Assembly (NCBI GenBank): GCA_014728085.1
Contig: WJMF01000069.1
Coordinates: 25,465-89,464 of the forward strand
Origin: Candidatus Zhuqueibacterota bacterium
Lineage (GTDB): Bacteria; Zhuqueibacterota; Zhuqueibacteria; Residuimicrobiales; Oceaniaggregativiventaceae
Reading direction: 5' to 3'
Length of the DNA: 64,000 bases
The notes below the pieces were generated by a model that did no database searches, was not told the DNA's origin, and saw nothing but the letters and a program-made list of their open reading frames with translations. Shown piece after piece: positions 10,370 to 19,992 of the stretch (position 1 is its first letter; each line of letters starts with the position of its first letter). The position numbers were made by a program, and so were the translations under genes.

Positions 10370-11822
10370 ATTCCTCTACGATCTTTACCAGATCGCCTTT
10401 TTCAATCCGGTCATTCATCGACAAACCATTCAACAGAATAATATCTTCCAGATGCCCGGCGGCAACCCCCATGCTGCTCAGTACCTCTTTTGCAGAACCG
10501 GAACGCCTGCTTTCTCTGACCTTCAGGCGGGCAGGTTTGACATTGATCTTTTGCGGATCGGTTAATCGTCTAAACCCCTGCATGGTGTTGGAAAAAAGCG
10601 ATTGATTTTGTGAAAAAACCTCTTTCCCGCTTAATCCATGAATGGTAAATACAGAGTTGTCCTTTTGAACAAAATAGGACATAACCTGTAAGAGTTGCTG
10701 TTGATCGGCTATTTCTGAAATCAACCGTTCTGCAGCCATCCCGTTGACTTTAACGGACTTTCTGGACAATACCGTTGCTTCGGTTTGGCTGACAAATTCC
10801 GATGCCGATTGAGCAGAATTGGCGTTTTGTTGAACGGTTAACATGAGCAGAGCATCCTCGGAAGAAGATATCATTTGTACCTGTGATGGTGTGTTGTTGA
10901 CTTTCCAGTTTGATGGCACAGGAACGACAAACGTCATGACCGGATGATAGAATGCATTCTCTTCAACATATCCCTGACGAGGATCTTCACCGAAAATCAT
11001 GCCATCTAGCCTGCGTAAATACGCCTCTTCCTTGACAGCGTATTGTTTTTCAGGTGTTTTTGCCTTCCAGGCCGCAGCTTTTTCGTTTACAGCTTTTACA
11101 CGGTTTTCCGGATTTGGATGGGTGGAAAACCATTCCGGTAAACCGCTCTGGCCTGAAGATGGATGGAGTCGCTCCAGAGTCTGAAAAAATTGCGCCATAG
11201 CCGTTGCATCATATCCCATCTTTACTGAATACTCTACTCCCAGGTCATCGGATTGTCGCTCATTATCACGACTAAACTTTAAAAAGAGCAAACCGACTCC
11301 GAATTGAGCCATACCGGCATATTCTCTGAATTTTTCCGAGAGCATTGAACCAAGGCCGAGACCAAGATTCGCCAGCGTAGAGCGGCTGTACTGCACCGCA
11401 CTGTGTCGTGCTGCAATGTGCCCCAGCTCGTGCCCCATAACCCCGGCGAGCTCGGCCTCGCTGTTGAGATAGGCTAAAATCCCTCGGGTAAAATAGACAA
11501 AACCGCCGGGTACGGCGAACGCGTTAACCACAGAGGCATCCAAGACCCGGAATGTGTAAGGTAAATCAGGACGATGAGTAACAGCAGCCATTCTGCTCCC
11601 CAAATCCTCCAGGTAGCGATTCAAATCTTCATTCTCATAAATCCCATACGTCTGAATAATTTGAGCATCTGTTTGCTTTCCCAGCGCTATTTCATCTTGT
11701 TTTGACAGCAACATTAATTCCCTGTCACCTGTTACCGGATTCACGGCACAAGAGAGAATCCAGCTTACACAGACGAATACAAACAATGTTACAATTGCCA
11801 TACCCGCTGTTCTTGCTTTCAT
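10368..11822 (-). CDS. M48-family metallopeptidase lipoprotein with a C-terminal LysM-like tail
   Basis: Zn motif HELGHIAARHS, lipobox-like WILSCAVNPVTG, tail HLEDIILLNGLSMNDRIEKGDLVKIVEE. Confidence 0.9.
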   Translation of the reverse strand: MKARTAGMAIVTLFVFVCVSWILSCAVNPVTGDRELMLLSKQDEIALGKQTDAQIIQTYGIYENEDLNRYLEDLGSRMAAVTHRPDLPYTFRVLDASVVNAFAVPGGFVYFTRGILAYLNSEAELAGVMGHELGHIAARHSAVQYSRSTLANLGLGLGSMLSEKFREYAGMAQFGVGLLFLKFSRDNERQSDDLGVEYSVKMGYDATAMAQFFQTLERLHPSSGQSGLPEWFSTHPNPENRVKAVNEKAAAWKAKTPEKQYAVKEEAYLRRLDGMIFGEDPRQGYVEENAFYHPVMTFVVPVPSNWKVNNTPSQVQMISSSEDALLMLTVQQNANSAQSASEFVSQTEATVLSRKSVKVNGMAAERLISEIADQQQLLQVMSYFVQKDNSVFTIHGLSGKEVFSQNQSLFSNTMQGFRRLTDPQKINVKPARLKVRESRRSGSAKEVLSSMGVAAGHLEDIILLNGLSMNDRIEKGDLVKIVEE

Positions 11823-11843
11823 GATACACCTCTCAGTTGTTGA

Positions 11844-13343
11844 TTATAACTTTACCATTCTTTCATCCACCGGTTTATAGATATTCGGATTCTGGCTCAC
11901 ATAATCAATCACCAGATCGGAAATCAAATATCCGGTTTCCTGAACGGTTGTCGGCACAAAATTAAAATAATTTTCAGCATGCCCCATTACAAAATCAACA
12001 GTTGCACCGGTATAACGGGCATTCGGATCAACCGGACTTTTCGATATTTCTGCGGAGATGATTTGGACGGAATCTTTTTCAAACGTACGGTATCGAAATG
12101 TCAAACCTGAAACCTGCAAAATACCATAAGCATCACTTACCATCGCCTTTGCATTATGTCTGATCATGGTCAATAGCTCCTGTCCACTGCACTCAAAGGT
12201 CACCACATAATTGGCAAACGGTAATACTTCATTTATATCTAGTTTGGTTAACGCTCCCGTAAATAAGCTTTTCCTGATCCCTCCACTGTTCAAGACTGCA
12301 AAATCCGCGTCCGTTTGCTTGCGCAATACATCTGTAAAAAAATTACCCAAATCACTCTCTTCATGACTGCTTTTAATCAGTTTGTCATGTATCCTGCCAA
12401 TAACAGCACCATAATTATCCTGGATCATTTTATCATATTTTTCAACCAGACTCTGCATCTCCGGGTCAGCATTCTTAACAGAATCAACAAATGTCGGAAT
12501 CAGTTCATAGGTATATTCGCTAACGGTATCTGCGTCTACCATCACTTCCAGTCTACCCAGGTTCGTGGTTTTGGAGCCGGCTTGCAGGACAAGAATACCG
12601 TTGTGCTTTTTAACATCCTCAACCCTGGTGTGACTATGACCACCGATGATAATGTCGACACCATGAAGCCTGGCTGCCAGCTCCACATCGTCCTCATGAC
12701 CAACATGGGTAAGCAATAAGATAAGGTCTGTTTTTGAGTCAATCTCATCGATTGCGGCTTGAGCCGTTGAGACCGCATCCCGTACGGTTATCCCTTCCAT
12801 GTTTTTTCCCAGCACAAGCCGATCCAGCCCCGGCAACAACAATCCGATCACTCCGATTCTTAAACCCGAAACCTCATAAATATTACAAGCCCCGGGCGCG
12901 AGCAAAGAGTCGTGATACATGGTGTTTGCTGATAAAACATCAAAGTCGGCCAGATCTACCAGATCTATCAAATTGGCGACTCCCTCATCGAATTCATGAT
13001 TGCCGATGGCCATGGCATCATATCCAATGAGATTCATCATCTCTACAAACCCTCCCCCCCTGGCCCCTTTAATCTTTATTTTTGAAAGCGGTGTACCTGT
13101 CATGATATCACCTGCATCAAGAACCAGAGTTTCGTTTTCCACCCGTTCCCGGTTCATATAATATTTCAGCGCGACCATGCCGCCGATGAGGGGTTTCTCT
13201 TCCCCTTCTATCCATGTGGCCGGGAGAGGTGTATACTGACAATGCATATCATTGGTATGTAAAATAATCACTTTACCCGAGCGCTGTTTTGCACAAGAGA
13301 GCAGCAGCACTATCAACAGCAGGATTACCACTATTCGCTTCAT
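11844..13343 (-). CDS. 5'-nucleotidase / metallophosphoesterase lipoprotein
   Basis: HTNDMHCQ, LDAGDIMTGTPLS, AIGNHEFDEG, GGHSHTRVED; C-terminal nucleotidase domain NSGGIRKSLFTG; lipobox LLLSCAKQ. Confidence 0.92.
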   Translation of the reverse strand: MKRIVVILLLIVLLLSCAKQRSGKVIILHTNDMHCQYTPLPATWIEGEEKPLIGGMVALKYYMNRERVENETLVLDAGDIMTGTPLSKIKIKGARGGGFVEMMNLIGYDAMAIGNHEFDEGVANLIDLVDLADFDVLSANTMYHDSLLAPGACNIYEVSGLRIGVIGLLLPGLDRLVLGKNMEGITVRDAVSTAQAAIDEIDSKTDLILLLTHVGHEDDVELAARLHGVDIIIGGHSHTRVEDVKKHNGILVLQAGSKTTNLGRLEVMVDADTVSEYTYELIPTFVDSVKNADPEMQSLVEKYDKMIQDNYGAVIGRIHDKLIKSSHEESDLGNFFTDVLRKQTDADFAVLNSGGIRKSLFTGALTKLDINEVLPFANYVVTFECSGQELLTMIRHNAKAMVSDAYGILQVSGLTFRYRTFEKDSVQIISAEISKSPVDPNARYTGATVDFVMGHAENYFNFVPTTVQETGYLISDLVIDYVSQNPNIYKPVDERMVKL

Positions 13344-13440
13344 TCTTCACTCTTTCTTTGTAATATTATACAGAGAGTTGTTTTTAACCGGTATATTGGT
13401 TATCTTGGATTTTTACAGAGCAAACCGACGAGGCTCTTGC

Positions 13441-14022
13441 ATGAATGTTAAAATAAAAAATTTTCAAACAATATACCAGGGCTTTTTAACTCTGGAAAAA
13501 GCAACTCTGCAATTTGAAAAATTTTCCGGAGAAATGAGCAAAGAGGTGGAGCGATTAAATGTTAGTCGTGGAGATGCTGTCGCTATTCTTCTATATAATT
13601 CAAAAAGAAAAAAAGTGATTCTGGTGGAACAATTTCGCTTCTCGGCATATACGGCAGCACCGGATCAGGCCTGGATGCTGGAAGCAATTGCCGGATCAAT
13701 TGAAAAAAATGCAAAAACAAAAGAAACCGCTGTCAGAGAGATTGCCGAGGAGAGCGGTTATCACATTCACAAGTCGCAACTCACTGACCTGGGATTATGC
13801 TTTCCGAGTCCCGGCACAACATCAGAACGAATTTATCTATATGCGGTAGATATCGCCAACACTCCCAGGACCAGCGCCGGAGGAGGTGTCGAACAGGAGA
13901 ATGAAGATATACGTGTCCGGGAATTCGATTATGATGAAATTTTTATCCGGTTACAAAAGCACGAGATACCGGATGCCAAAACCATAATACTATTGCAATG
14001 GCTTGAAAACACTCTGGTTTGA
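13441..14022 (+). CDS. NUDIX hydrolase, ADP-ribose pyrophosphatase-like (ATG at 13441)
   Basis: Nudix box in AGSIEKNAKTKETAVREIAEESGY. The 63-aa extension in the track runs through the divergent intergenic region. Confidence 0.88.
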   Translation: MNVKIKNFQTIYQGFLTLEKATLQFEKFSGEMSKEVERLNVSRGDAVAILLYNSKRKKVILVEQFRFSAYTAAPDQAWMLEAIAGSIEKNAKTKETAVREIAEESGYHIHKSQLTDLGLCFPSPGTTSERIYLYAVDIANTPRTSAGGGVEQENEDIRVREFDYDEIFIRLQKHEIPDAKTIILLQWLENTLV

Positions 14023-14080
14023 CAAATGCGCTTTCAGGACCCCTGCCGTTATCAACGTTTGAGTGGCCGGCCGTGAATCA

Positions 14081-15277
14081 CTATTCCATAATATCGCGGT
14101 CGACGATTTTGCCGGGATGAGTGCCCAACCGGGGCCAAATTTTCCTTCCGGGATAAATACTCGTATGTATGCCGAGGCTGACATGATCGGCCAGGATGGC
14201 GCCGAGCTTATGACGTCGGCTATCCACCAGCTTACCCTTGATCATTGATTTGATATTGTTACCATCATGGCGTTTGTTTGCCGTTATTGAACCGCCACCG
14301 ATATTACAGCCCTCGCCGATCACACTATCGCCGATATAGCTCAAATGGGCGACAGTAGATCCGCTCATGATCAGAGAATTTTTAATTTCCACACCCTGGC
14401 CAATGCGGCATTCATCCCCGATAGAGGAGTGTTTTCGCAGGTAACAATTGGGCCCAATGTTGCAATTGTCTCCGATAATAACCGGCCCCTCGATACAAGT
14501 TCCCGACTTGATGATGGTTCCTTTACCTATTCTAACCGGTCCATGCAAAACTACATGTTCTTCAACTGTGCCCTGGTTTTCCATGCCGGTCAACTCTGGC
14601 ATAAAAAATTCCTGATGCGTGAGTAAATCCCAGGCATAACCTGTCGGCAACCAAAATCCATTTATGGGCAATACTTTAAAATCCCGTTCCTCCATAACCT
14701 GCAATATGGCATCGACGATCTCGATTTCACCGCGTTCACTAAAGGAGGTTTTTTCAATTTTCTCAAAAATATCCGGCTGGAACACATAACAGCCGATATT
14801 GGCAAGATTTCCTATTGGTTCTTTTGGCTTTTCCACCAGATGTAAAGCCCTGCTTTTTTCATCAACCTCATAAACACCATAAAGAGAGGGATCTTCCACC
14901 TTTTTGGCCAGGGCACCATCATCCAGTTCGATCAGATGCTTCAAATCTTCACGGGCAAAAAGATCATCACCGTTCATTGCCACAAACTTGCCGTTAATGA
15001 AGGGTTTTGCCTGTAAAATAGCGTCCCCGGTTCCCAATTGTTTTTCCTGCTCTTGATATATCAAGTCAATATTTTTATACCGGTTACCCAGCATCGATTT
15101 AATCATCTCCTGCCGGTAACCGACGATTAAAATCACTTGATCAAAAAGACCCTCCATCTGATCAAGACTGTGCATAATCAATGGTCGATTCATGATGGGA
15201 AGTAACGGTTTTGGCCTTGTCAGGGTAAGGGGATAGGTGCGCGTACTTTTACCCGCAACCATAAGTACTGCTTGCAT
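14081..15277 (-). CDS. Sugar-1-phosphate nucleotidyltransferase with C-terminal left-handed beta-helix acyltransferase domain (GlmU-like)
   Basis: MQAVLMVAGKSTRTYPLTLTRPKPLLPIMNRPLI plus hexapeptide repeats (IGKGTIIKSGTCIEGPVIIGDNCNIGPNCYL). Confidence 0.88.
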   Translation of the reverse strand: MQAVLMVAGKSTRTYPLTLTRPKPLLPIMNRPLIMHSLDQMEGLFDQVILIVGYRQEMIKSMLGNRYKNIDLIYQEQEKQLGTGDAILQAKPFINGKFVAMNGDDLFAREDLKHLIELDDGALAKKVEDPSLYGVYEVDEKSRALHLVEKPKEPIGNLANIGCYVFQPDIFEKIEKTSFSERGEIEIVDAILQVMEERDFKVLPINGFWLPTGYAWDLLTHQEFFMPELTGMENQGTVEEHVVLHGPVRIGKGTIIKSGTCIEGPVIIGDNCNIGPNCYLRKHSSIGDECRIGQGVEIKNSLIMSGSTVAHLSYIGDSVIGEGCNIGGGSITANKRHDGNNIKSMIKGKLVDSRRHKLGAILADHVSLGIHTSIYPGRKIWPRLGTHPGKIVDRDIME

Positions 15278-15303
15278 ATGGAATCCTCTGATTTTTTTCA
15301 CTT

Positions 15304-15525
15304 TTATTTAAACTTGACAGCCACACCTGTAGCATTCTTTTTTACATCAACATAAACGCTTTTTTTGTTTATAGGTCGACGCCGGGGACCTCGGCCGACA
15401 ATTGCATGATGGTTCCTGATATACTTTTACCTGTCGACATTATACTCTACCAACATAATACCATCAACACCAATTCCTTTGCCTTCTTTTCCCGGTTGAC
15501 CTTTCCATTTCTGTAGATAAAACAT
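15304..15525 (-). other. Short ORF (32 aa) with in-frame continuation past one TAA; possible decayed or recoded small gene
   Basis: ATG 15525 gives MFYLQKWKGQPGKEGKGIGVDGIMLVEYNVDR* (TAA 15429-15427), then the same frame continues KYIRNHHAIVGRGPRRRPINKKSVYVDVKKNATGVAVKFK* to 15304. Not in the supplied ORF track. Confidence 0.3.
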
Positions 15526-15561
15526 GATACTATAATATAAAGATATAAAATAGATTGTATT

Positions 15562-15588
15562 TTGACAATATGATTATTAGTTTATAAA
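15562..15588 (+). promoter_or_regulatory. Possible sigma70-type promoter upstream of the aldo/keto reductase cassette
   Basis: TTGACA - 15 bp - TATAAA, about 30 nt before the ATG at 15618; spacer is short. Confidence 0.35.
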
Positions 15589-15617
15589 AAATTTTTAGTA
15601 AAAGGATCGAGTATCCT

Positions 15618-16610
15618 ATGCATCACAGAAATTTTGGCAAAACAACTCTAACCCCCAGTGAAATCGGTTTTGGTGCCTGGGGTATTGGTGGACCGGCCAT
15701 GGCCGGTGATGTACCTATCGGCTGGGGACAGGTCAATGACGAGGAGTCAAAAAAGGCTTTACAAAAAGCCTTTGATCTGGGTGTCAATTTCTACGATACC
15801 GCAGATTTTTATGGCCTGGGCCATTCAGAAGAATTGATCGGAGAGGTACTCGGCAACAAACAAGATATTATCATTGCCACAAAAGTGGGTCACAAACTAT
15901 CATCGGATAACTCTATCCTGCTGGACTATAGCAAAAATCATATTCTAAGAGCCTGCGAAGCCAGCCTAAAACGATTAAAGCGGGAATGTATAGATTACTA
16001 TCAGCTGCATTCAGCAAAACTGGAGCACCTCAAACAGGGTGAATGCATTGATGCACTGGAATCATTACGGCAGGCGGGCAAAATTAAGTATTGGGGTATT
16101 TCCCTGAATACATTCAATCCCTGGCCGGAGGGAGAGTATTTGATCGATAATCAATTAGGTGACGGATTCCAGGTTGTATTCAATATTATCAATCAACGCG
16201 CGTTTCGCTTTATCCAGCAAGCTCACCAGGCCGGCTATGGTATTATCGCACGAATGCCCCTGCAGTTCGGATTGTTAACCGGCAAGTTTACAAAAGAAAC
16301 AAAATTTCCGCAAAATGATCACCGCCACTTCCGCTTGACGCCATCCATCCTCGAGACTTCCCTGGACCTTCTGGAAAACGCCTGGCCAATTGCTGAAAAA
16401 TATTATATTTCTAAAACCAGCCTGAGTCTCAGTTTTATCCTGAGTTTCAAGGAGATCTCCACGGTAATACCCGGAATCAAAACAACCGAACAAGCAATCC
16501 AAAACACAAAAGACATTATCAAACTGGACAATGAAGACCAGGACTTTCTCATCGATCTTTATGAAAAAGCTCTGTTCAAGCTTGTGGATATGATGGAAAA
16601 GGAGAAATAA
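15618..16610 (+). CDS. Aldo/keto reductase family protein
   Basis: FGKTTLTPSEIGFGAWGIGG, FYDTADFYGLGHSEELIGEVLG, IDYYQLHSA, VIPGIKTTEQAIQN. Confidence 0.92.
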   Translation: MHHRNFGKTTLTPSEIGFGAWGIGGPAMAGDVPIGWGQVNDEESKKALQKAFDLGVNFYDTADFYGLGHSEELIGEVLGNKQDIIIATKVGHKLSSDNSILLDYSKNHILRACEASLKRLKRECIDYYQLHSAKLEHLKQGECIDALESLRQAGKIKYWGISLNTFNPWPEGEYLIDNQLGDGFQVVFNIINQRAFRFIQQAHQAGYGIIARMPLQFGLLTGKFTKETKFPQNDHRHFRLTPSILETSLDLLENAWPIAEKYYISKTSLSLSFILSFKEISTVIPGIKTTEQAIQNTKDIIKLDNEDQDFLIDLYEKALFKLVDMMEKEK

Positions 16611-16642
16611 AGATATCGACAACAGACGGGAGCGGAGATCTT

Positions 16643-17392
16643 ATGATTCCATTATTCGATGTACAAAACGGCTTTGCCGGTACGACCAAAGGAGAAATCA
16701 CGGTCACGCGAAGGGAAAATTGTTTACGGCAAATGGACAAATGCCAAATTGAAAAAAGCCTCGTCAGAATCGTGCCGGACAAGCTGGAACTGGATATCGT
16801 ATACTCAAATCTTAAATTATATGAGAACTGTGCCCATACGGATCGCCTTGTCCCCTGTCCGATAATGGTGCCCAACACGGCAAATGACATCGGTACCGAG
16901 GAACACCAGGTCGAACAAGCGCTGGAAAATGGTGCCGGGGCCGCCTGCTTGCGCTTTGCCACAGATCATTGGCTGCCCGAGGAGTGGGTAGACAAAAAAC
17001 TGCTGGACCTTTTAAATCATTATCAACTACCGGCATTCATACAATCCACCAACTTACCCCTGGAAAAATTCGCGGAATTGGCCGCCCGCTTTCCGGACCT
17101 GGCATTTATCTATGCGAATGCGGGATACCGGGATCAGCGTCTGTTCATACCGCTTTTAAAAAATTTTAAAAATATATACCTCTCTCTGGGAACCCGGTAC
17201 ACGGTTCACGGCGGTATAGAACAGTTGGTGACGCTGGTAGGCCCGCAACAGCTCTTATTCGGCAGTGGTTTGCCATCCAGCGAACCGATGAGCGCTATTA
17301 TGCAACTCGTCTATTCAGAAATTGATGAGGAGTCTAAACGATTAATCGGAGCCGGCAATCTGAATAATCTTATAAAAAGGATAAGATCATGA
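16643..17392 (+). CDS. Amidohydrolase-2-like TIM-barrel protein lacking canonical metal ligands (probable pseudoenzyme)
   Basis: Fold-level similarity to the next gene, but ligand positions read FDVQNGFAG, FIQSTN, FIYANAG, LFGSGLP instead of DxHxH / H / H / GSD. Confidence 0.7.
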   Translation: MIPLFDVQNGFAGTTKGEITVTRRENCLRQMDKCQIEKSLVRIVPDKLELDIVYSNLKLYENCAHTDRLVPCPIMVPNTANDIGTEEHQVEQALENGAGAACLRFATDHWLPEEWVDKKLLDLLNHYQLPAFIQSTNLPLEKFAELAARFPDLAFIYANAGYRDQRLFIPLLKNFKNIYLSLGTRYTVHGGIEQLVTLVGPQQLLFGSGLPSSEPMSAIMQLVYSEIDEESKRLIGAGNLNNLIKRIRS

Positions 17393-18171
17393 ATGCGTTG
17401 CTGCAAAAAGCAAGAGAAGGAAACCCTCTGGGGATCGATATGATCGATATACACGGTCATATTGGAAGATATGCCTTTGCAATACCGACTCTGAACGTCA
17501 AAAGTATTGTCGACTCGATGAACAAACTCGGTATTCAAAAAACGATTTGCAGCCATATGCATTGTATGGGACAAAATGCAGAAAATGGAAATGAAGAAGT
17601 TTATAAAGCGATTCAAGCCTATCCCGGTCGTATCGAAGGGTATATCTCCATCTATCCTTTCTCCCGTGAGCATGTTGAAATTGTGGTGAAAAAATGGTTA
17701 AAGGCAGGATTTGTTGGTATAAAACTTCACAATGCCAATGGTTTGCCTTATACCCACCCCCATCTGGAGCCGGCTTATAAAATCGCAAATCAACGTTACC
17801 TGCCGATTCTTTTTCATACCTGGGGCGATGAAAAGGAATTTGAAGAAATTGAAGAAATATCATCGAGTTACCAGAATCTCTCCATCCTTATGGCCCATTC
17901 CGGCGCCTGTAAAAAAGAAAAATATGCAGAGTTTGCCCTCAAACATCAAAATGTATATCTTGATGTTACCTTTAGCAGTGCACCCGCAGGATTGCTGGAA
18001 TACTTTACTGAAAGGATCGGTGCCCAACGCATTGTGTGGGGATCAGATGTCTACTTTTTAAATCAGGCACAGCAGCTCGGCAAAGTGGTTGGTTGTAACC
18101 TGTCACAACAAGAGAAATCTCTCATTCTCTATAACAATGCCAGACAACTTTTGGACCGTATTCAACGCTGA
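17389..18171 (+). CDS. Amidohydrolase-2 family metal-dependent hydrolase
   Basis: MIDIHGHIG, VGIKLHN, ILFHTWG, ILMAHSG, IVWGSDVYF. ATG overlaps the previous stop (ATGA 17389-17392). Confidence 0.87.
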   Translation: MNALLQKAREGNPLGIDMIDIHGHIGRYAFAIPTLNVKSIVDSMNKLGIQKTICSHMHCMGQNAENGNEEVYKAIQAYPGRIEGYISIYPFSREHVEIVVKKWLKAGFVGIKLHNANGLPYTHPHLEPAYKIANQRYLPILFHTWGDEKEFEEIEEISSSYQNLSILMAHSGACKKEKYAEFALKHQNVYLDVTFSSAPAGLLEYFTERIGAQRIVWGSDVYFLNQAQQLGKVVGCNLSQQEKSLILYNNARQLLDRIQR

Positions 18172-18187
18172 GACAGGGGATCAAAAT

Positions 18188-19762
18188 ATGGAACCAGGCA
18201 AGCTCTTGATGAATGAATGGATGATGATTCTCTTTTTTATCCTTTGCATAAGCTTTTGGGGATTTTATCTAAAAGAAAAAGCGGGGACCGACCTTTCCAG
18301 TTCTTTTCTCGCCGGCAGAAAAGTACCCGGCTTTATCGGCTCGCTCTCAACGGTTGCCACCAACATGAATGCAAATGATTTTATCGGCGGGGCCGGAGCC
18401 GTGTATGCAATGGGCCTGGTGATGCTGCATCAAACCTATATCAACTGCCTGGTGATCCTGTTTCTCAGTCTCTTCCTTATGCGAAAACTGCGCCAGCATA
18501 ATGTCTTCACATTGGGTGAATGGCTCCGTAAAAGATATAATAATAGTGTCGGAAATATGTACAGCATTATATGGGCTTTCATTTGGATGCTGTTTAATCT
18601 GGGCCTCTATATTTATGCCGGCGCCCTGGTCCTGCATACGCTTGTCGGTTGGAATTTATATCTCTCTATCGTTATTCTCACTTTGATTGCAGCGACTTAT
18701 ACCCTTCTTGGCGGATTCGGAGCCGTTGTCGCCACTGATGTGGTGCAAATCTTTTTAATGTTTTTTCCCTTTATCTTTTTGGTCATTTTGATTTGGCAGC
18801 AAGTCGGCTCGCCCGGGGAACTGCTGGCAAGCTTGCCCGGCAATAAAGCGGATCTCTGGGGCAAAGAAACCCCTTTTGGCCACCTCGGAATAACGATTTT
18901 TGGCATGTTGTTCCTTTCTATAAGCTATTGGGGAGCAGAAGCGCAAATTTTACAACGCCCGCTTTCAACAAAAAATCCCAATCAAGCTGCGATCAGCTAT
19001 ATCGGTGCCGGGTTCTGGTATGCCTTGCTCTCTCCTCTGGTTATATTTATACCGGCACTGGCCGCAATTAAACTGTTTCCGGGTCTACCAAATAACGATT
19101 TCGCTGTCCCTATGCTTATCAAAACCTTTTTGCCCCCCGGATTGTACGGTATTACGATCGTGGGACTTTTGGCTGGTATCTTTTCCAGTTGTGATTCTCA
19201 AATCAATGCGTTTTGCACAATGTTTACAACTGACATCTATAAAAGAATGATCAATCCAAAATGCCCGGAAAACAACCTTTTGAAAATTTCAAAAATATCA
19301 GGTGTGATTTTTACCCTCGCAGCCATTGGTACGGCCCTGATTTTTTCCTATGCTGAAAACGGGATGTTTCTGCTGGCCATCGGTATTCTCGCCACGATTA
19401 TGCCCCCGTTCGGAGCCGTCACCATATTAGGGGCCATATGGAAAAGGTCCAGTCCCCGGGCAGCATTTTCAGGCTTGATCGCCGGTTTTACAATTGCAAT
19501 CATTTTGTTCGCTTTAGACCTGAGCGGAAAATTGAATTTTTTGGCTCAAGATACGCTATTTTTCCGCGCAATGATTGCATTTTTAACAACAAGCTTTTAT
19601 GTCGTGATAATTAGCCTGTTCGATTCGCATCATCAGAATGTGGATCAGAAAAAGGAAAAATTTTACACCAAACACTGGTTCAACAATCCCAATATCCTGG
19701 GACTCATTCTGGCAATTACGATAGTATTAATGTATATATTGATTACAGTACTGAGTACATAG
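18188..19762 (+). CDS. Sodium:solute symporter (SSS) family transporter
   Basis: Multi-TM protein with FLAGRKVPGFIGSLSTVATNMNANDFIGGAG and GLLAGIFSSCDSQINAFCTMFTTDIYKR. Likely start 18188; the track start (18089) overlaps the hydrolase gene. Confidence 0.9.
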   Translation: MEPGKLLMNEWMMILFFILCISFWGFYLKEKAGTDLSSSFLAGRKVPGFIGSLSTVATNMNANDFIGGAGAVYAMGLVMLHQTYINCLVILFLSLFLMRKLRQHNVFTLGEWLRKRYNNSVGNMYSIIWAFIWMLFNLGLYIYAGALVLHTLVGWNLYLSIVILTLIAATYTLLGGFGAVVATDVVQIFLMFFPFIFLVILIWQQVGSPGELLASLPGNKADLWGKETPFGHLGITIFGMLFLSISYWGAEAQILQRPLSTKNPNQAAISYIGAGFWYALLSPLVIFIPALAAIKLFPGLPNNDFAVPMLIKTFLPPGLYGITIVGLLAGIFSSCDSQINAFCTMFTTDIYKRMINPKCPENNLLKISKISGVIFTLAAIGTALIFSYAENGMFLLAIGILATIMPPFGAVTILGAIWKRSSPRAAFSGLIAGFTIAIILFALDLSGKLNFLAQDTLFFRAMIAFLTTSFYVVIISLFDSHHQNVDQKKEKFYTKHWFNNPNILGLILAITIVLMYILITVLST

Positions 19763-19773
19763 AGGTAAATTCG

Positions 19774-19992
19774 ATGGCAAAAGAGGAATATGATTTAAAG
19801 ATCTGGCTTCCGGGCTCAATTGTCCTTCTGGGGATCGGCTTTTTTACTATAGCAACCCCTTTCTTTACACAACTAGACCATCAAAGCCTCCTTCTGGATT
19901 TAATCTCCGGCGGCTTGTTGATCGCTATCGGATGTATCGGCCTTTTAATCGGTAGGTCTTCGCAAAAGAAGGGACAAAGCGTTGACTCTTGA
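19774..19992 (+). CDS. Small two-TM membrane protein of unknown function
   Basis: 72 aa, two hydrophobic stretches, tightly spaced after the symporter. Confidence 0.65.
   Translation: MAKEEYDLKIWLPGSIVLLGIGFFTIATPFFTQLDHQSLLLDLISGGLLIAIGCIGLLIGRSSQKKGQSVDS

Noticed and set aside
13252-13440. N-terminal 63-aa extension of the NUDIX ORF
   Set aside because: Runs antisense into the divergent nucleotidase gene; ATG at 13441 begins the conserved NUDIX N-terminus.
18089-18187. N-terminal extension of the symporter ORF
   Set aside because: Overlaps the 3' end of the hydrolase gene by over 80 nt with non-TM residues; ATG at 18188 is better placed.
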